Assembly (NCBI RefSeq): GCF_002233675.1
Contig: NZ_NMUQ01000001.1
Location: forward strand, 2,615,005 to 2,679,004
DNA length: 64,000 bases
Origin: Paenibacillus herberti
GTDB taxonomy: Bacteria > Bacillota > Bacilli > Paenibacillales > Paenibacillaceae
Reading direction: 5' to 3'
A program made the translations under genes and the position numbers. This document shows positions 9,577-22,600 of this stretch, piece by piece. A model generated the notes under the pieces. It had not been told where the DNA came from. It saw only the letters and a program-made list of their open reading frames with translations, and did not search any database. Each line of letters begins with the position of its first letter. Position 1 is the stretch's first letter.

Positions 9577-10386
9577 GTGTTTCTTCCGCAACCGCTTCCA
9601 GATTTTGTCGACCATACGTACTGGGATCAAAAAAAACAGTTTCAGCTTGCTTCGGACCAGTATACAAACTGGGTGTTATTTGCCGTAGAGAAAGGCAGCT
9701 TTCGCTTCAAAATCGGCAGTCTCAGCGGGACCGCCCAATTTGCCGAGGCCGTGCTCTGTCCCCCTGGCATGATTTTCAATAGGGAGGTATTAGATCCGGT
9801 CAGCTTTCATTTTTTGACTTTCAAGAATATACAGCCCCCGGAATTACCTGGTGCGCCTGCATTGCAGTCGCCTTTGAAGCTGACGTTTCGGGATAAACAA
9901 CGGCTGTTTAACACGCTCCATCAGCTGCATGGTTGTGCAGCTGCAACGGCAGCGTCGGAAGCCGGGCGAGCTTGGGCCGCGCATTTGCTTGCGGATTTAC
10001 TGCAGCAGTATGCCTGGGAAAGCTCGCAGCCGATACAGCAGCAGCCCGGACATGACAGCAGCGGAGAACCGCTGCTGCGGAAGGCCCGGCTCCGCATCGA
10101 GGAGACGGCTTGCCGCGAGCTCAGCCTGGGCGAGCTGGCCCGTGAGCTGGGCCTGTCTCCAGTCCAGCTTACCCGGCGCTTTAAAGCGCGGTATGGTTTA
10201 TCTCCTTCTGCGCTTCAGCAGTCCATTCGACTGCAAAAAGCCCGCTCTCTTTTAACCGAAACCTCATTAACACTAGAGAAAATAGCCGAGGAATGCGGAT
10301 ATGAAAGCGGGTTTTATTTAAGTCGCCTGTTCAAGAAACAGGTTGGGTCTAGTCCATCAGAGTACCGAAGCCGGTTCCGGATTTGA
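9577..10386 (+). CDS. AraC-family transcriptional regulator
   Basis: This 269-residue protein has an N-terminal cupin-like sensing region (residues about 1-150) and a C-terminal AraC DNA-binding domain (about 165-269). The first helix-turn-helix is in LSLGELARELGLSPVQLTRRF; the second ends SRLFKKQVGSSPSEYRSRFR. It starts with GTG at 9577, preceded by GAGGT at 6 bases. Divergent from the FAD oxidoreductase gene, which it probably regulates in response to a sugar-like ligand (inference). Confidence 0.88.
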   Translation: MFLPQPLPDFVDHTYWDQKKQFQLASDQYTNWVLFAVEKGSFRFKIGSLSGTAQFAEAVLCPPGMIFNREVLDPVSFHFLTFKNIQPPELPGAPALQSPLKLTFRDKQRLFNTLHQLHGCAAATAASEAGRAWAAHLLADLLQQYAWESSQPIQQQPGHDSSGEPLLRKARLRIEETACRELSLGELARELGLSPVQLTRRFKARYGLSPSALQQSIRLQKARSLLTETSLTLEKIAEECGYESGFYLSRLFKKQVGSSPSEYRSRFRI

Positions 10387-10457
10387 GGTTTTGTTCCCTA
10401 CCTGTATTGCTTTTCCTTCTGCTAGGCGCGTTAAAGTTGCTCCTAGGCGATGTCCGA

Positions 10458-11645
10458 TCAATAACCGATGCTTTTGCCACTACTCCGCTGCTTCTCCGAT
10501 ACATACTTAACGAGTGATTCGAAAAATAAAATCAGTTCATTCGAAGGACGAATACCTAGCTCCCGGCCAAGCAGCCGGACGTAACCGGTGTAAATGGCAT
10601 TCAGCCCCTTTTTGTCGCCGCTACGGGCATGAATGGCCATGAGCAGACGAACAGCGCTTTCGTCCAGCGGATTACGTTCGTTCAGCTTGAGCAGCAATCG
10701 GGAAGCAGTTGTCATATCGTTCATCGCAATGAGCGCTTCCGCAAGCCTGAGCACAAAGGAGGCGTGCATAGCCGAGTAACGCTCGGTTTCGTGGACGGCC
10801 CATACATAGGCTCTATCTCCAAATAGCTCCCCGGTATACAGCCGTTCAACCAGCAGCGCAGCCTCGACATTGCCCTCGTGAATGCTGCGCAGCTCCCTTG
10901 TCTGTCTCTCGAATTCCACATAATCCGTTATCGGCTCGTTCCCAAGCTCTAGCGCGTAACCATCGTTTTCCGAGCGCAGCGCATCCCGCAGCCCCAGCGG
11001 CTCAAGCGATTTTCGCAGCTGGTAAACGGTTGTATTGAGATAACTGTCCGCTCCTGTTCCTGCAAAAATATCCGCTACGAGTCTGGAACGGGGAATTCTC
11101 TTCCCACGATGCAGCAGCAAGTAGGCAAATAACTCCGTGCATTTACGGGAAATCCATTTGACGCGACCAGCACCGGTGCTCACGGCGACGTCTCCGAGCA
11201 TGGTCAATACAACGGTTGATGAGCCAGCTGGGCCAGTCCCCCCACTGGATTCCTTCGCCGGTTTCTCTGCTTGGGATGGTTCCCGTCGATGCTTGGTCGC
11301 GCGGCTGACTGCACGCTGCAGTCTTTCCTGAGTAACCGGCTTCACGATATAGTCCAGCACGGATAAATCATAGGCTTCCAATGCGTATTCCTTGTGCGAG
11401 GTGACGAATACGAGTTGTGTCGGACAACCGACTGCCTCCATGCGTGCTGCGAACTCCATTCCCGTTTCGCCCGGCATCGATAGATCCACAAACGCCAGCT
11501 CCACATCAGGATTCTCATTCAAAAACGCGGCAGCAGACTGCGTATCCGTAAAGGCGCCGATTATCTCAATTCCCGGAAGCTTCTGCAGCATCTTGCTCAT
11601 AATGAGATGCATCGCCCGCTCATCGTCAATTAGAATGACCTTCAT
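10458..11645 (-). CDS. Response regulator with winged-helix and BTAD (SARP-like) output
   Basis: The 395-residue protein has three parts. A CheY-like receiver (1-120) carries LIDDE and the acceptor Asp in LAFVDLSMPG. After a Ser/Gly linker comes a winged-helix DNA-binding domain (about 145-235, RKCTELFAYLLLHRGKRIPR). A bacterial transcriptional activator domain of TPR-like helices (about 245-385) follows. It lies 29 bases after the histidine kinase gene, so the two form an operon. Targets are unknown. The giant surface-protein gene lies just upstream on the same strand but is separated by a terminator. Confidence 0.88.
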   Translation of the reverse strand: MKVILIDDERAMHLIMSKMLQKLPGIEIIGAFTDTQSAAAFLNENPDVELAFVDLSMPGETGMEFAARMEAVGCPTQLVFVTSHKEYALEAYDLSVLDYIVKPVTQERLQRAVSRATKHRREPSQAEKPAKESSGGTGPAGSSTVVLTMLGDVAVSTGAGRVKWISRKCTELFAYLLLHRGKRIPRSRLVADIFAGTGADSYLNTTVYQLRKSLEPLGLRDALRSENDGYALELGNEPITDYVEFERQTRELRSIHEGNVEAALLVERLYTGELFGDRAYVWAVHETERYSAMHASFVLRLAEALIAMNDMTTASRLLLKLNERNPLDESAVRLLMAIHARSGDKKGLNAIYTGYVRLLGRELGIRPSNELILFFESLVKYVSEKQRSSGKSIGY

Positions 11646-11674
11646 CTCTCTCCCCCTTCCTTTCCGATTTGTAG

Positions 11675-13456
11675 TTATTCGTTATGCCCTGCCGCCTCCG
11701 GCAAAGAGAAGTAAAAGACAGTACCTTCGCCAGGCTCGCTCACGAACCACAGCGTACCGCCTTGTATGCGGACAAATTCGCGGGTCAAAGCTAGACCAAA
11801 CCTCGTATCAGCGGCATCGTCTCCAGCAACGGGAGCTTTTAGAATCGGCTCCTCCAAACGAAGCAGCTCCGCCGTAAGATCGTCGATTCCGACGCCATTG
11901 TCACGCACAGAGACAACAATCATACCGCCCTTACGCTCAGCGTCGATATTGATGCGGCCTCCGATACCGGTATATTTAATCGCGTTGGACAGCAGATTGC
12001 GCAAAATAAGATCAAGCATCTCTTTGTCGGCAAGCACCGCCACCGCTGCCTGTTCATCTATCTGTTCCGCTAAAACAATATCCTTCATAGCGGCTTTCGT
12101 TCCCGCCAGCGTCAACGCTTGACGCACGACCTGACGTATATTCCAGCTCTGCGGATGGAAGGACACCTTTCCATTCTGGCTGCGGTACCAGTCTAGTAAA
12201 TTCTCTACCAACTGGAACGTGCTCTGCACTTGGCCTTTCAGCTCCCGGACAATTTCCGTATGCTCGGCATCTGCGACGGCTGACAGTTCATCCTCCAGCA
12301 ACTCCGTCAGACTGACCAGCAGCGCAATGGGATCGCGGATGTCGTGAGCAACAATCGTGAACAGCTTGTCCTTGAATGCGTTCAGCTCGGACAGCTGCCG
12401 GGCGTTCTCGCGCAGTCGGGCCTCGCTCTCCTTCAGCTCCGTAATATCGCTGAACATAAGAATTTTACCGATAGGTAATTTTCCATTGTCATAAATGAGA
12501 GACAAACTGCATGTATAATACATCTGCCTCTGCCCCATCTTGCGGCTGAACGGAAACCGTTCCTCAGAGGCGCCCTCCGCGCCGATCCGCTGGAGCAGCT
12601 CCGGACTGTCCGGCAGCACTTCCGCCGCGGGAGCCGGGTATCTTTTATTCCGTGCAAGCTCCGGCATGACCCCCTCCGCCGCTCCGTTATAACTGACGAT
12701 CCCATTGTCATAATCCAGCAAAATAACCCCGTCCCGAACCGTCTCGAATACACGAGCCATAGCAAGCGGCGTCAAGCGCAACAAATTGAAACGCAGAATG
12801 CCCCAGGCATACGCAACTCCGGATATGGCAAATCCAAACGGCGTAAAATCAATGCTCGTCCCCGTCCACAGGATCAGGTTGAGCAGCATCGGTGCAATCG
12901 CGCCGAGCAGCAGCACCCAAATTTGCTTACGTACAATCGGCAGCGCCCGGATGTACATCGGGATAAACAGCGTGATACCGGTTATTAACACGAAGTAATT
13001 GTACGCAGCATGAATGTTGTACCACGGCCCCTTTACCGTGTTGTACAAGGACAAGGAGGATTCCTCATTCAGGAAATACCGCTTATATACAAGATGATGC
13101 CAATCATTGGTCAGATGAAGAAGAAAAACGATTGCAGGGATGACAAAAAGCAGCAGAGCCAGCCTTTTTCGGTATCGTGCGGCCGTGCCAGTGAATTGAA
13201 TGACCTGGTACAGCCACAGCGTGCTTACAAAAGGAATTCCGATATATTGAATTTGCAGCGCTAGCTTGACTCCGCCAAGAGTCCCGCTCAGTACTTCTAG
13301 CCCGTATCCAAACGCATAAAAAGCAGCTGCCAACATAATGAGCATCATCGTTCTGGCTACGGGCAACCGACGCTTCCGATAGGACAGGAAAGAGACAAAT
13401 AACATCAGAGTAGTGGCGATAAAAAGTAAAATTGACATTCCATATTTAATGTCCAC
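11675..13456 (-). CDS. Membrane histidine kinase with 7TM sensor and PAS domain
   Basis: The 593-residue protein begins with a histidine-kinase 7TM region (residues about 5-225), followed by a PAS segment (about 235-340) ending ILMFSDITELKESEARL. The HisKA domain has its phospho-acceptor in FTIVAHDIRDPIALL (about 370). The HATPase domain carries the N box NLLSNAIKYT and the G1 box VRDNGVGID. It is a complete kinase that should phosphorylate the BTAD response regulator downstream. Some family members bind small hydrophobic ligands, but the signal here is unknown. Confidence 0.9.
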   Translation of the reverse strand: MDIKYGMSILLFIATTLMLFVSFLSYRKRRLPVARTMMLIMLAAAFYAFGYGLEVLSGTLGGVKLALQIQYIGIPFVSTLWLYQVIQFTGTAARYRKRLALLLFVIPAIVFLLHLTNDWHHLVYKRYFLNEESSLSLYNTVKGPWYNIHAAYNYFVLITGITLFIPMYIRALPIVRKQIWVLLLGAIAPMLLNLILWTGTSIDFTPFGFAISGVAYAWGILRFNLLRLTPLAMARVFETVRDGVILLDYDNGIVSYNGAAEGVMPELARNKRYPAPAAEVLPDSPELLQRIGAEGASEERFPFSRKMGQRQMYYTCSLSLIYDNGKLPIGKILMFSDITELKESEARLRENARQLSELNAFKDKLFTIVAHDIRDPIALLVSLTELLEDELSAVADAEHTEIVRELKGQVQSTFQLVENLLDWYRSQNGKVSFHPQSWNIRQVVRQALTLAGTKAAMKDIVLAEQIDEQAAVAVLADKEMLDLILRNLLSNAIKYTGIGGRINIDAERKGGMIVVSVRDNGVGIDDLTAELLRLEEPILKAPVAGDDAADTRFGLALTREFVRIQGGTLWFVSEPGEGTVFYFSLPEAAGHNE

Positions 13457-13589
13457 GTCCGCGTCTCCCCTGATTTTAAAATAAGCGCCCTACCCGGCCT
13501 GTGCCCGCTGTCCTCGCGATTCGACAAATTGTTCTACGCTAGGATAGCATCTTACCTATGAGGTGTCCACGCCGTTCCTCCCCTCTGAA

Positions 13590-13622
13590 AACGAGAAAGG
13601 CCAGCCCGATTGCGGGCCGACC
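13590..13622 (-). terminator. Terminator of the giant SLH gene
   Basis: Arms GGCCAGCCCG (13599-13608) and CGGGCCGACC (13613-13622) form a 10-bp stem with two wobble pairs in the minus-strand RNA. It is followed by TTTCTCGTTTT and lies 20 bases after the stop codon. Confidence 0.75.
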
Positions 13623-13640
13623 CTCTTGTCTCGCTAGGAC

Positions 13641-16600
13641 CTAACTAGTCAGCTTGTAAACAATTCTGGCGACTAGCTTGATGATCTTGTAATAGTTTTT
13701 GAAGTCGGTGATGTATTGCCCCGCTGCCTTCTCCAGCATTTTAATGACAATCATCGCACCGATGTAATCTCGGTACACATCCCATACGGAGCCCGCAGCG
13801 TCGTAAGCGTTAACGCCCGATACGATCAGCACCTTCAGCGCATCCTCCGGCTCGATCGTTTCCGTCACCTTCAACTGATTCGTAATCGCATCCAAATTGA
13901 TATTCGCGTTGCGCAGCGCGGAAACGGCGATGATCATCGCAATGTCACCGTTATCCAGCAGCTTGCGCTCCACGGAGTCGAGACCGTCGTAGAATTTCTG
14001 CCTTTCCTTAGTCGAAATATCCTTAATAATCTGGTATGTCTGCTTCAGCACGCCGCCGTTAGCCATCTGAATCGCAGTGACCAGGTCAACAAGCGAGATC
14101 AGACCGGAATCCAGCATGCCTTGGGCGACGTCCTTCAACGTCCATCCGCCGATGCCGACGAGAATGCCCGGAATCCATACTGGACGGTACCGCGCGTTGA
14201 TTAGAGCTCCGGCAACGTCGCTGACAGCAGTAAAGCCTCCATTATAGAGCGCTTCAGCGATATAGTAGTAACTTAGATTTCTCTTATATTCGACCAGCAG
14301 CTTGGCAATATCGCTGGCCGACTTACCATTTTGCCTCAACACCGCTATCGTATTGTCTCCGATAATGTTCCGGTATTGAATGTATTCGCTAGGCTCATAA
14401 CCGTTGCGGACCAGCCACAGCATCACCTCATCCGAAGAACGGTTGAGCAGGAAGGTGACTGCCTCGCTTGCGGTAAAGCCCAGTTTCTTCAAAATGGCCG
14501 CGATAGAATCGTCTTGTGCGCCCGCCAAGTTCAATGCTCCTGATATTGCAGTGCCGCTGTACCCGTGCTCGCGCAGAGCGAGTGCAATGTCATCCATGCG
14601 AGCATTCGGCAGGCCAGCCTGTATGATCAGAATGATATGATACGGAACTAGATTCCATTTTCTCAGCAATTGCACGATGCCGGACGGCGTATTCATGCCA
14701 AGCGACGCCAGCTGTTCTCCCTGCTCCTGCTCCGTGCCGGCATTGCGACGCGAAACGTTGAAGTACTGGTAGCGCATCTTCAAAATGCTGGCGTTATCGT
14801 AGCCGAGGCCCCGCAGCGTATCAATCAGATACTGGGCCGAAGCGAGCTCCAGCAATCCTCTTTGCTCCAGCTCGACGCTTATGTCGCTGGCGCTCGCGCC
14901 CCGATCCTTCATGCGCTGCAGATAGGCAAACAGCGGATCCTCTCCGAATACTGCCGCCACCGCTTTGCGTACGCGCTCCGCCGGCATGATGGCTGAGGTG
15001 ATCGCATCCTGGATGCCGAGTGCGTCCAGATTGAAAATCACTTTGAGCGCGAGCACGATGTCGGTATCCGTAAATTTCGTTTTCATATAATTCGCGACCG
15101 TTCCTGGCGAGCCGGCGTATCCAGCCGGAATCGTCTTCGCCAAATAGGCGATGTTCGTGCCGCTGTAATAAACGAGCGTAATGGCAAGACCGAGCTCCGA
15201 GCCCTTGTAATAAGGGGCTAACAGTGCCGTGGCTTCATCTGCGCCCATGCGGTAAGCGTCCTTCACGTACTGCAGGATATCCTGTACAGGTGCGTTCTGC
15301 TTGTGCAAAAGCGCGATTGCGCCCTCAGCAGACTTGATCCCGTACAGGTCGAGCACCTGCTGCAGCATGCCAGACGAGGTTCCCACCGAGAAGTACACGC
15401 CGGCAACCGCCACTTGAATCGCCTCAGTCGTATAGACGCCGAGACTGCCCAGCAGCGACTTAGCCTCTGCTTCCGTTTTGCCGTAGCTGTTTTTGAGCAT
15501 TTCGGCGATCAGCGACAACCGGTAGCCGCTGCGGCTCAGGCCAAGCGCCGCGCTCTCCGCGCTGGCGAAGGCGCCGCTGCGCTTGAACGCTCCGATAAGC
15601 GCCTGATCGTAAACCGTGCCGTATACGGCACTGATACCGCTCAGCAATGCGGAAGCGTCGAAGGAGTTGTTCGCAAGCAGCAATTCCGCCGCTTCCGCCG
15701 CCGATTTGCCGTTGTATTCTTTCAGCATTTTGACAATGTCGTAGAGCGGGAAGCCCGCTGCCCAAAGATGTCGGATCGCCTCTCCAATGTCCGTAATGCC
15801 TGCTTCCTGCAGCATCGCCTGAGGTGTTCTGTCAGCGGATCCGTCCCCGTCACCCTCATCGTATACCTGCCCGATGGTCCATTCCAAAATGCTGCTTTCC
15901 GCAAATTGCAGAGCGTTCAGCGCATCAGCCGTTGCCTGAGCCGTATTGGCGTAATAGCTCTTGGAAATTCCCACTACATCCTGCAAACTGTAGCCCATGG
16001 AACGTAGATAAGGCGCCGCATCCGTAATAGTTGTAATACCGCTGCTTCTCAGCAGCTCCTCCAGACTCTCCTCCGTCGGTTTGCCGTACATCTCCGCCAC
16101 AGCCGCCAAGATATCCGGCGTATCGTAAAGACTCGATTGCAGCAGATCGTACGTTGTTTTGCCGGCGGACAGCCGGTAGTATTGTTTGCCCGCAAGCACC
16201 AGCTCGGAAAGCGTCAACCCGGCGGCTTTCAGCTGCGCTACCGCAGCGGCGAATTCAGTTATGCCAAGCGCGGTCAGCGTATCCAGCGTCGTTTGGGCCA
16301 GCGTTTGCCCGTACACATAGGAGACGGCGTTTTGAATATCTTGTTGTCCAAAAGAACCCTCTGTTAGCAGCTCCGCCGCCGCTTCCCCGGCTTCCAGCTC
16401 GTAATACTCTTTGCCGACCCGCACCATTCCGTTCAGGTCAAACTTCATGTTAAGCAGGAACGGCACTGCGGAGCTCAGCGTTACAAGCCCTCTTGCCGTC
16501 AGGGAATCCACGATGCTGTCGCGCGTCGAGGTTTGATACACATCGGCAATGCCGGCGATGATGTCCGCTTCGCGGTACAGCATGGAGCTCGTGAGCGCAT

Positions 16601-19600
16601 GCAGCGCATCCCCCGACGAGAGGCCATATTCTGTTTTTGCCAGCTTGATGCTGCTCGCCAGACTGAATCTAGCTTGGAACACAAACGAGATGGCGCCGGA
16701 GAAGGAGTTGTTGCCCTGCTCAACGAGCAGCGCGTGGATCGCCTTCTCTATGGACTCGCCGTACACGGATGCCAGCGTCGTAATGAGCACATTGCGGTCC
16801 GTTATGAAATTTTTCTGCTGGAACAGCAGCGCCGTCTGACCGAGCGTTTGGTGGAAGGAATCTTTGGCCGCTGCCGCGATCTCCTTCGGTGCAAAGCCCG
16901 CGTTCCACAAATAATCCATGGCGGCGTTGATCTCGGTGATTCCTTTCTCTTGAAGAGCTTCCGTAACGGTAGAACTTACCGTTTGCCCATACACCGAGGC
17001 TAGCCCCGATAAAATGACGTTCTGGCTGTTCGGATACGCCGCCGTCAGCAGCTTCGCCGATTGTCCTGCCGTAAGGCCGTAATAATCTTTCAAAGCGCGA
17101 GCAATGTCCGGCAGCTTGTAACCGGCGCGCTGGAGGAACTCCAATCCCGCCTCCGGCGACGGAACCGAACCTGCGCTGAGCAACTGGGCAATTGTCACCT
17201 GCTGCTGACCATAAAGCGACTGCAGCAGCCGGATCGTTTCCGGTAAATTGTTGCGCACATCAGCATGAACGAGCAGCCCTTTCATCACTTCTTCTTGACT
17301 GAATCCGCCCTGGATCAACGCCGGTCCAACCTTCTGTGAATCCCAATAGGAGCGATACCTTGCGGCCAGCGTATTGATGACGGAAGACGCCGAAGCGCCC
17401 TGCGCTCGCAGAGTCGCAATCCACAGCGCGACAGGATCGCCTCCGTAAGCCCACGCCACCGCGCGGCTGACATTCTCCTGGTTTTCATTCGTGCGCTGGA
17501 GCAGCAGCGCCGCTGCATCGCTCGCCTCAAGACGATAGGACTCACGAAGCACGAGCGCCCGATCCTGCAGCGGATACGGAGCCAGCTTATCCAGCGCCTG
17601 CTCCATATTCAGACCTTTGACGCCTAAGTAAGCGACCACGTCGCTTGCTGCGATGCCGTACTTGCTGAAGACAGCGATCCATTCGCTCCAGCCTTTGCCG
17701 TCGAAGGCAGCCGCTACTTCCTCGAAGGAATAACCGGCATTTTTCAGCGAAGACATCAGATACGGCATAGCGTTTGCTCTAACTCCACCCGATGGATACA
17801 GGTTTATTGTGCCTTCGATAATCATATCGAGCGTATACAGACTGGATAAGCTCATCGCAACCGTAATGTCCGGAAGATCGGAACCGGGGAACAAATACCG
17901 GGCGTCTTTCACAGTCGTCGACACATCGCATGGGCAGCCGAATCGGGAAAATACACTCGTTCGCTCCAGTTCCACCCAGTCTTGCAGAGTAACGCCCATT
18001 TCTTTGACTAGCGCTTTGCCGATCGCTAACTTCTCCCACATCTGCGAATTGCTCATCGCTGTCGCAAGCGTGGTCGCATCAATTTGCGGGTCATCAGCAA
18101 AAGTGGTGCGCAGCGCGTTCAGCACATCCGCCGCTTCATAGCGATGATTGTAGTCCTTGAGAAACAGTTGAACGGCATCGCTTGGAGCGAATGCTTCTCC
18201 AAGCTGGACAATCGCTCCTTCCATGCTTTGCAGCGATTGAACGGCTGAACGCCCGGCCGTACGGAATTGCCGGAACAGCTCGTATCGATTGATGCCCTGT
18301 TTCAAATAATACTTCGCCAATTCAACGGGATCATACCCGCCGTCCAGCAAATGCTTCAACATACCGTTGCGCTGATTAATCGTAAATCCAGGATACAACG
18401 CTGCGATTGCCGTCCCGATATCTGCGTCGAACTGCTCTCGCAGCAGCAGGATTTGCTCTGCCGTTGTATATCCGCTGGCGGCAAACTGGCTCAACACTTC
18501 GCTGAGCGGTACGCCCGCAGTCACCCATAAGTCTTGAACCAGCAGCGAAATGCCTGCCGCTTCATAATTGGCTCGCTTCATGGCGCTAATAATGACTGAT
18601 GCTCCGTCACCGGCGGATTCCACCGCCTCCGCCGTTTCTCTTGCAGACACACCGGCACCGAGCAGAGCCGCAGCCGCATCGGTCTGCGCGTATTCTCTAC
18701 GCAGCAGCGCATACGTGTACGGCACCGTAAAACCTGCGCCGAAGAAAGCGTCTATCGCTTCCTTCACGCTCGCGAAGCTGTATTGCTGCGCAATGGCCCC
18801 GCCAACCTCGCTTGCCGGATACCCGGCTTGGCTCAGCCAGCCGGCGTTTGTCACAGCGTCGGCTCCATAAAGCTCTTTAGCGACCGCCGCTGCATCGCCA
18901 GCCGGCAGCTTGCCAACAGCTAGCGCGGTGAACGTTGCGGTTTGGCTCAGCGCATACTGGCTCTGAATAGCCTGCGCAATTCCGCCACGCTCGTATCCAG
19001 CGATGACCAGCAGCCCTGCGGCATTGTCTGCGGGCTCACTGTAATTCAGCTTCAGAATCTGGACCGTCTCCGCTGCGGGGACACCGCGATTTTTCAAATA
19101 AACCGACAGCTCCTTGCCCGAAATGCCGAGCTTCTGCAGCGCCGGTCCAAGATCGGCCACCTTGTATCCAGCTGAAAGCAACTGGCCTGTTGCGGATAGG
19201 TAGTAGGACGAATAAGAGCTGCCTAGCGATTTATAAGCCTCGTAAACGGCTAAGCCATCTGCTTCCATCGCATACAGCAGCGGAGCCAAGTCGCTGAACT
19301 CCATCCTATACTCGAAAAATACAGAACGATAATAGTTGGCCGCTTTAAATCCGCTGTCTCTCAGCAATTGAGCCGTCTCCAGCGCTGTTTTGCCGTACTG
19401 ATTATGAAACACGCGAGCCGGGGTGGAAGCGTCGTTCAAATACACATAACTGCTTGCGAAGCCGGTCAGCGTTGTCGTGTTGGCAACCGGCGCTTCGTTA
19501 AAGGTTGCCAAATACGTTCCGTTCCGTGCCTTGACCCGGTTCACACCGGTGTAGGCTACACCTACAGTAGAGGACGTGCCGATTGGCCGTCCACCGCTTG

Positions 19601-22600
19601 CCCAGGTCAGTCTGATTTGCGTTTTATCACCAATCAGCGCAGCCGCGACCGAGCTTTGCCACCCGCCGTCGACTTTGACCGAGAAGCTTGAATAGGCGAT
19701 GACGCTTTCCAGAGGTTTATCAAACGTCAGAATAACTTCCGTTCCGCTTTCATTGGTCGAAGCATCGATTAACTGCGGCGGAGCGCTGACATGATTGACG
19801 GTGAGTTCTCCTCCAAAATCATACCCTGCCTTGCCCAGACGCAGTTTGAATTCCTTATTGTAAGACAGGTTCGCTGCGATCTTATAGGTCGCCCCGTAAT
19901 CCAAAGTTGTAACGGAATCGAGCCCTACAGCAGCTCCAGCGTCGAGCAGTGACAGGTCAAGTTCGGCAACCGGCGCGCTCAGGCTGAGTATAAAACCGTT
20001 CTCGCTAATGTTCGAAATACTGGCCTTCACGCGGTACGCCACGTACACCTCCGCAGCAGCTCCGAAGTCATAGCCTTTTTTGCTCAAGAGAAGCGTGTAA
20101 CGGCTCCCTTCAACCAGCGAAGCTTGAATCGTGAACTCTCCTGCGGCCGAACCGGGAACGACTGCTGTTACAGCAATCGACTCTCCCGCCGCTGTGACGA
20201 GCTTAACGTCCCCAGCTTCCAACGCGATGCCCGTTTGTCCCAGCGCCAGCTTGATGCCGCTAACATCCGCATCGATTATCCGGCTGCCCGCCGCAATGGG
20301 AAGCATCACTTCGAGCGGTCCTTCGGTCGGGCGCGCCTTGTCCAGCAAAGCAAGCGTATAGGTTTTGCCCGCTTCAATCGGAACCCTGACATAATAAGCT
20401 TTGCCAGTTTCAACCGTTCCGGGATTGATGTCGTAGAATGTGCCTCCATTCAGCACGATAACACCAGCGGGGCCGCTCAATTGAACCGACGCCGGAGTCA
20501 GACCCGGCAACGCCTTGTTCAGATTTAGCGTAAAACCATTCGCGCTAATTCCAGTTGCCGTCAGCTCCAACATCGGCAACACATCCAGATGCACCGAAGG
20601 GCCAAAATCATAAGCCTGAGCGGATATTGCCAGGCGGTAGGCCGCGCCTTCCGTCAGCTTCACCGCAGCGCGATACGTAACGCCGCCATCGGCTGTCGTC
20701 AGCGAATCAATCCTTACGGCTTCCCCGTTGGAGTCCGTCAACAGGATGTGAGTTGGGTTCATATCAGCCACAGCTGTGTTCAGCCGCAAGGTGAAACCGT
20801 GTTTGGACAGCGCCTCGACGGTTGCGGTCACGGGCCGCAGTACAGTGAATGGCAGACTCGTGCCAAAATCATAACCTTCCTTCGCGATGCTCAGGCTGTA
20901 AGCTGCACCGTATTGCAGAGCAGCTTTGAGAGCGTATTCCGCTCCCCCGCCAATCGCCGTGGCCGACGTTATGGTGATCGGATTGCCTTCGGCGTCCCGC
21001 AGCTTGAAGCTTGCGACACTTAAGCCAGGAACAGCTTGACTCAGCTTGACGGTCAACCCGTCTCCGTCAATTGCTCCGTAGGACAAGCCGACTGGAATCG
21101 GCACCTCAACCGCGAGCGGAGTACCGAAGTCATATCCCGCTGCAGATAACGTTACTGTATAGGACTCCCCTGCCTCCAGATCCGCCTCAAGCCGATAACC
21201 CGCTCCGCCGCTTAATTCCGTGACGGAGCCAAGCGTTACCGTTTGGCCAGCCGAATTACGGACGATGAAACTTCCCGCTTGCAGACCACCTACGGCAGGG
21301 GCCAGCACAAGGGTCATTCCCTGTTCATTCACGGCTCCTAATGAAACGGAGACGGCGCTTGGCAGTTCTGCCGTCAGCTCTTCTCCGAAATTATAACCGG
21401 AGCGCGCCAAGGAAATCGTATACCTTTCGCCCCCGGTGAATGGAGCTTTAACTCGGTAGGTCGCCCCGTCATCCGTTGTTATGGCGGACGATACAGGCAC
21501 AACGAGTCCGCCGCTGTCCTTCACGATGAAATCGCCCGCTGCCAGTCCCAGAAGGGACGGGCTCAAGCCAATCTCGACAAAGGCTGCGCCCCTGTGCAAA
21601 ACGGCTGTCCGAACGACAACCGGCACATCGATGACGAGCGGTGCACCAAAGTCATACCCTTCTTTTGCAAGTATTACCGTGTATTGCTCCGCTCCGTAAA
21701 AGTTCGCTTCAACCTTATAGCTGTAGCCCCCGTCCTCTGTCACAGCATTCGTCGCCGGGAAAGTGGTCAGGAAACCTTCCTGTTGGATGCTGAAATCGCT
21801 TGGTCGCATATTCGGCACAGCATGATCCAAGCGGATCGTGAATGCGCTGCTGCTGCCGCTCTCCATCCCTTCAAAAACCGCGTTCACTGGCTGAACGAAC
21901 ACCGGAATTGCCGCTCCCGCGTCGTAGCCATGGACATTGAAGCTAAGCGAGTAGGCAACCCCGGCGCTCAGCGACGCTCCCACCTCATACGTGCGCCCTC
22001 CGTCAGAGCTGACCAGAGTTGTGATGCGAACAGACTTGCCGACATCGTCACTCAGCAGTAGGCTGCCTTCGGTAAAATAAATCGGCGACGACAGGTTCAG
22101 CCGGAAGCCTTTCAAGGAACCTCCATCAACGGACGCCGACAACGCATTTAGCTTAAAGGAGTCCAACTTGCCAAACTTGTACGGTCCTTTGTCGGCGATC
22201 GCAACCGTGTATGTCTTCCCGCCTGCAAGCGATGCCAGCACCGTATAGCTGCCTCCCGCGTTCGCTGCAACAAGAGACTGCACCGGAACATTGGCGCCGT
22301 CGCCATCTGTAATCGTAATATCCGACGCAGTCAAATCCGGCACGGCTGGCATCATCGCCAGCTTGAATCCCTTTTGTGACTCGGCGTAAACGACCGTGTC
22401 CACGGACACTTTGAAGCCGATCGTCAGCGGCGCTCCGAACAAATACCCTGGATAATTGGCCTGCAGCTTAAACGTCTCCGCTGGATCGAACTGCCCTAAC
22501 AGATTGTACATAGAGCTGCCGTTTCCTTGGTATTGGAGCGTGAACGCCATCTTGCGGCCCTTGCTGTCGAACAAGGAGAAGTTGTCACCGGTCAGATCCT

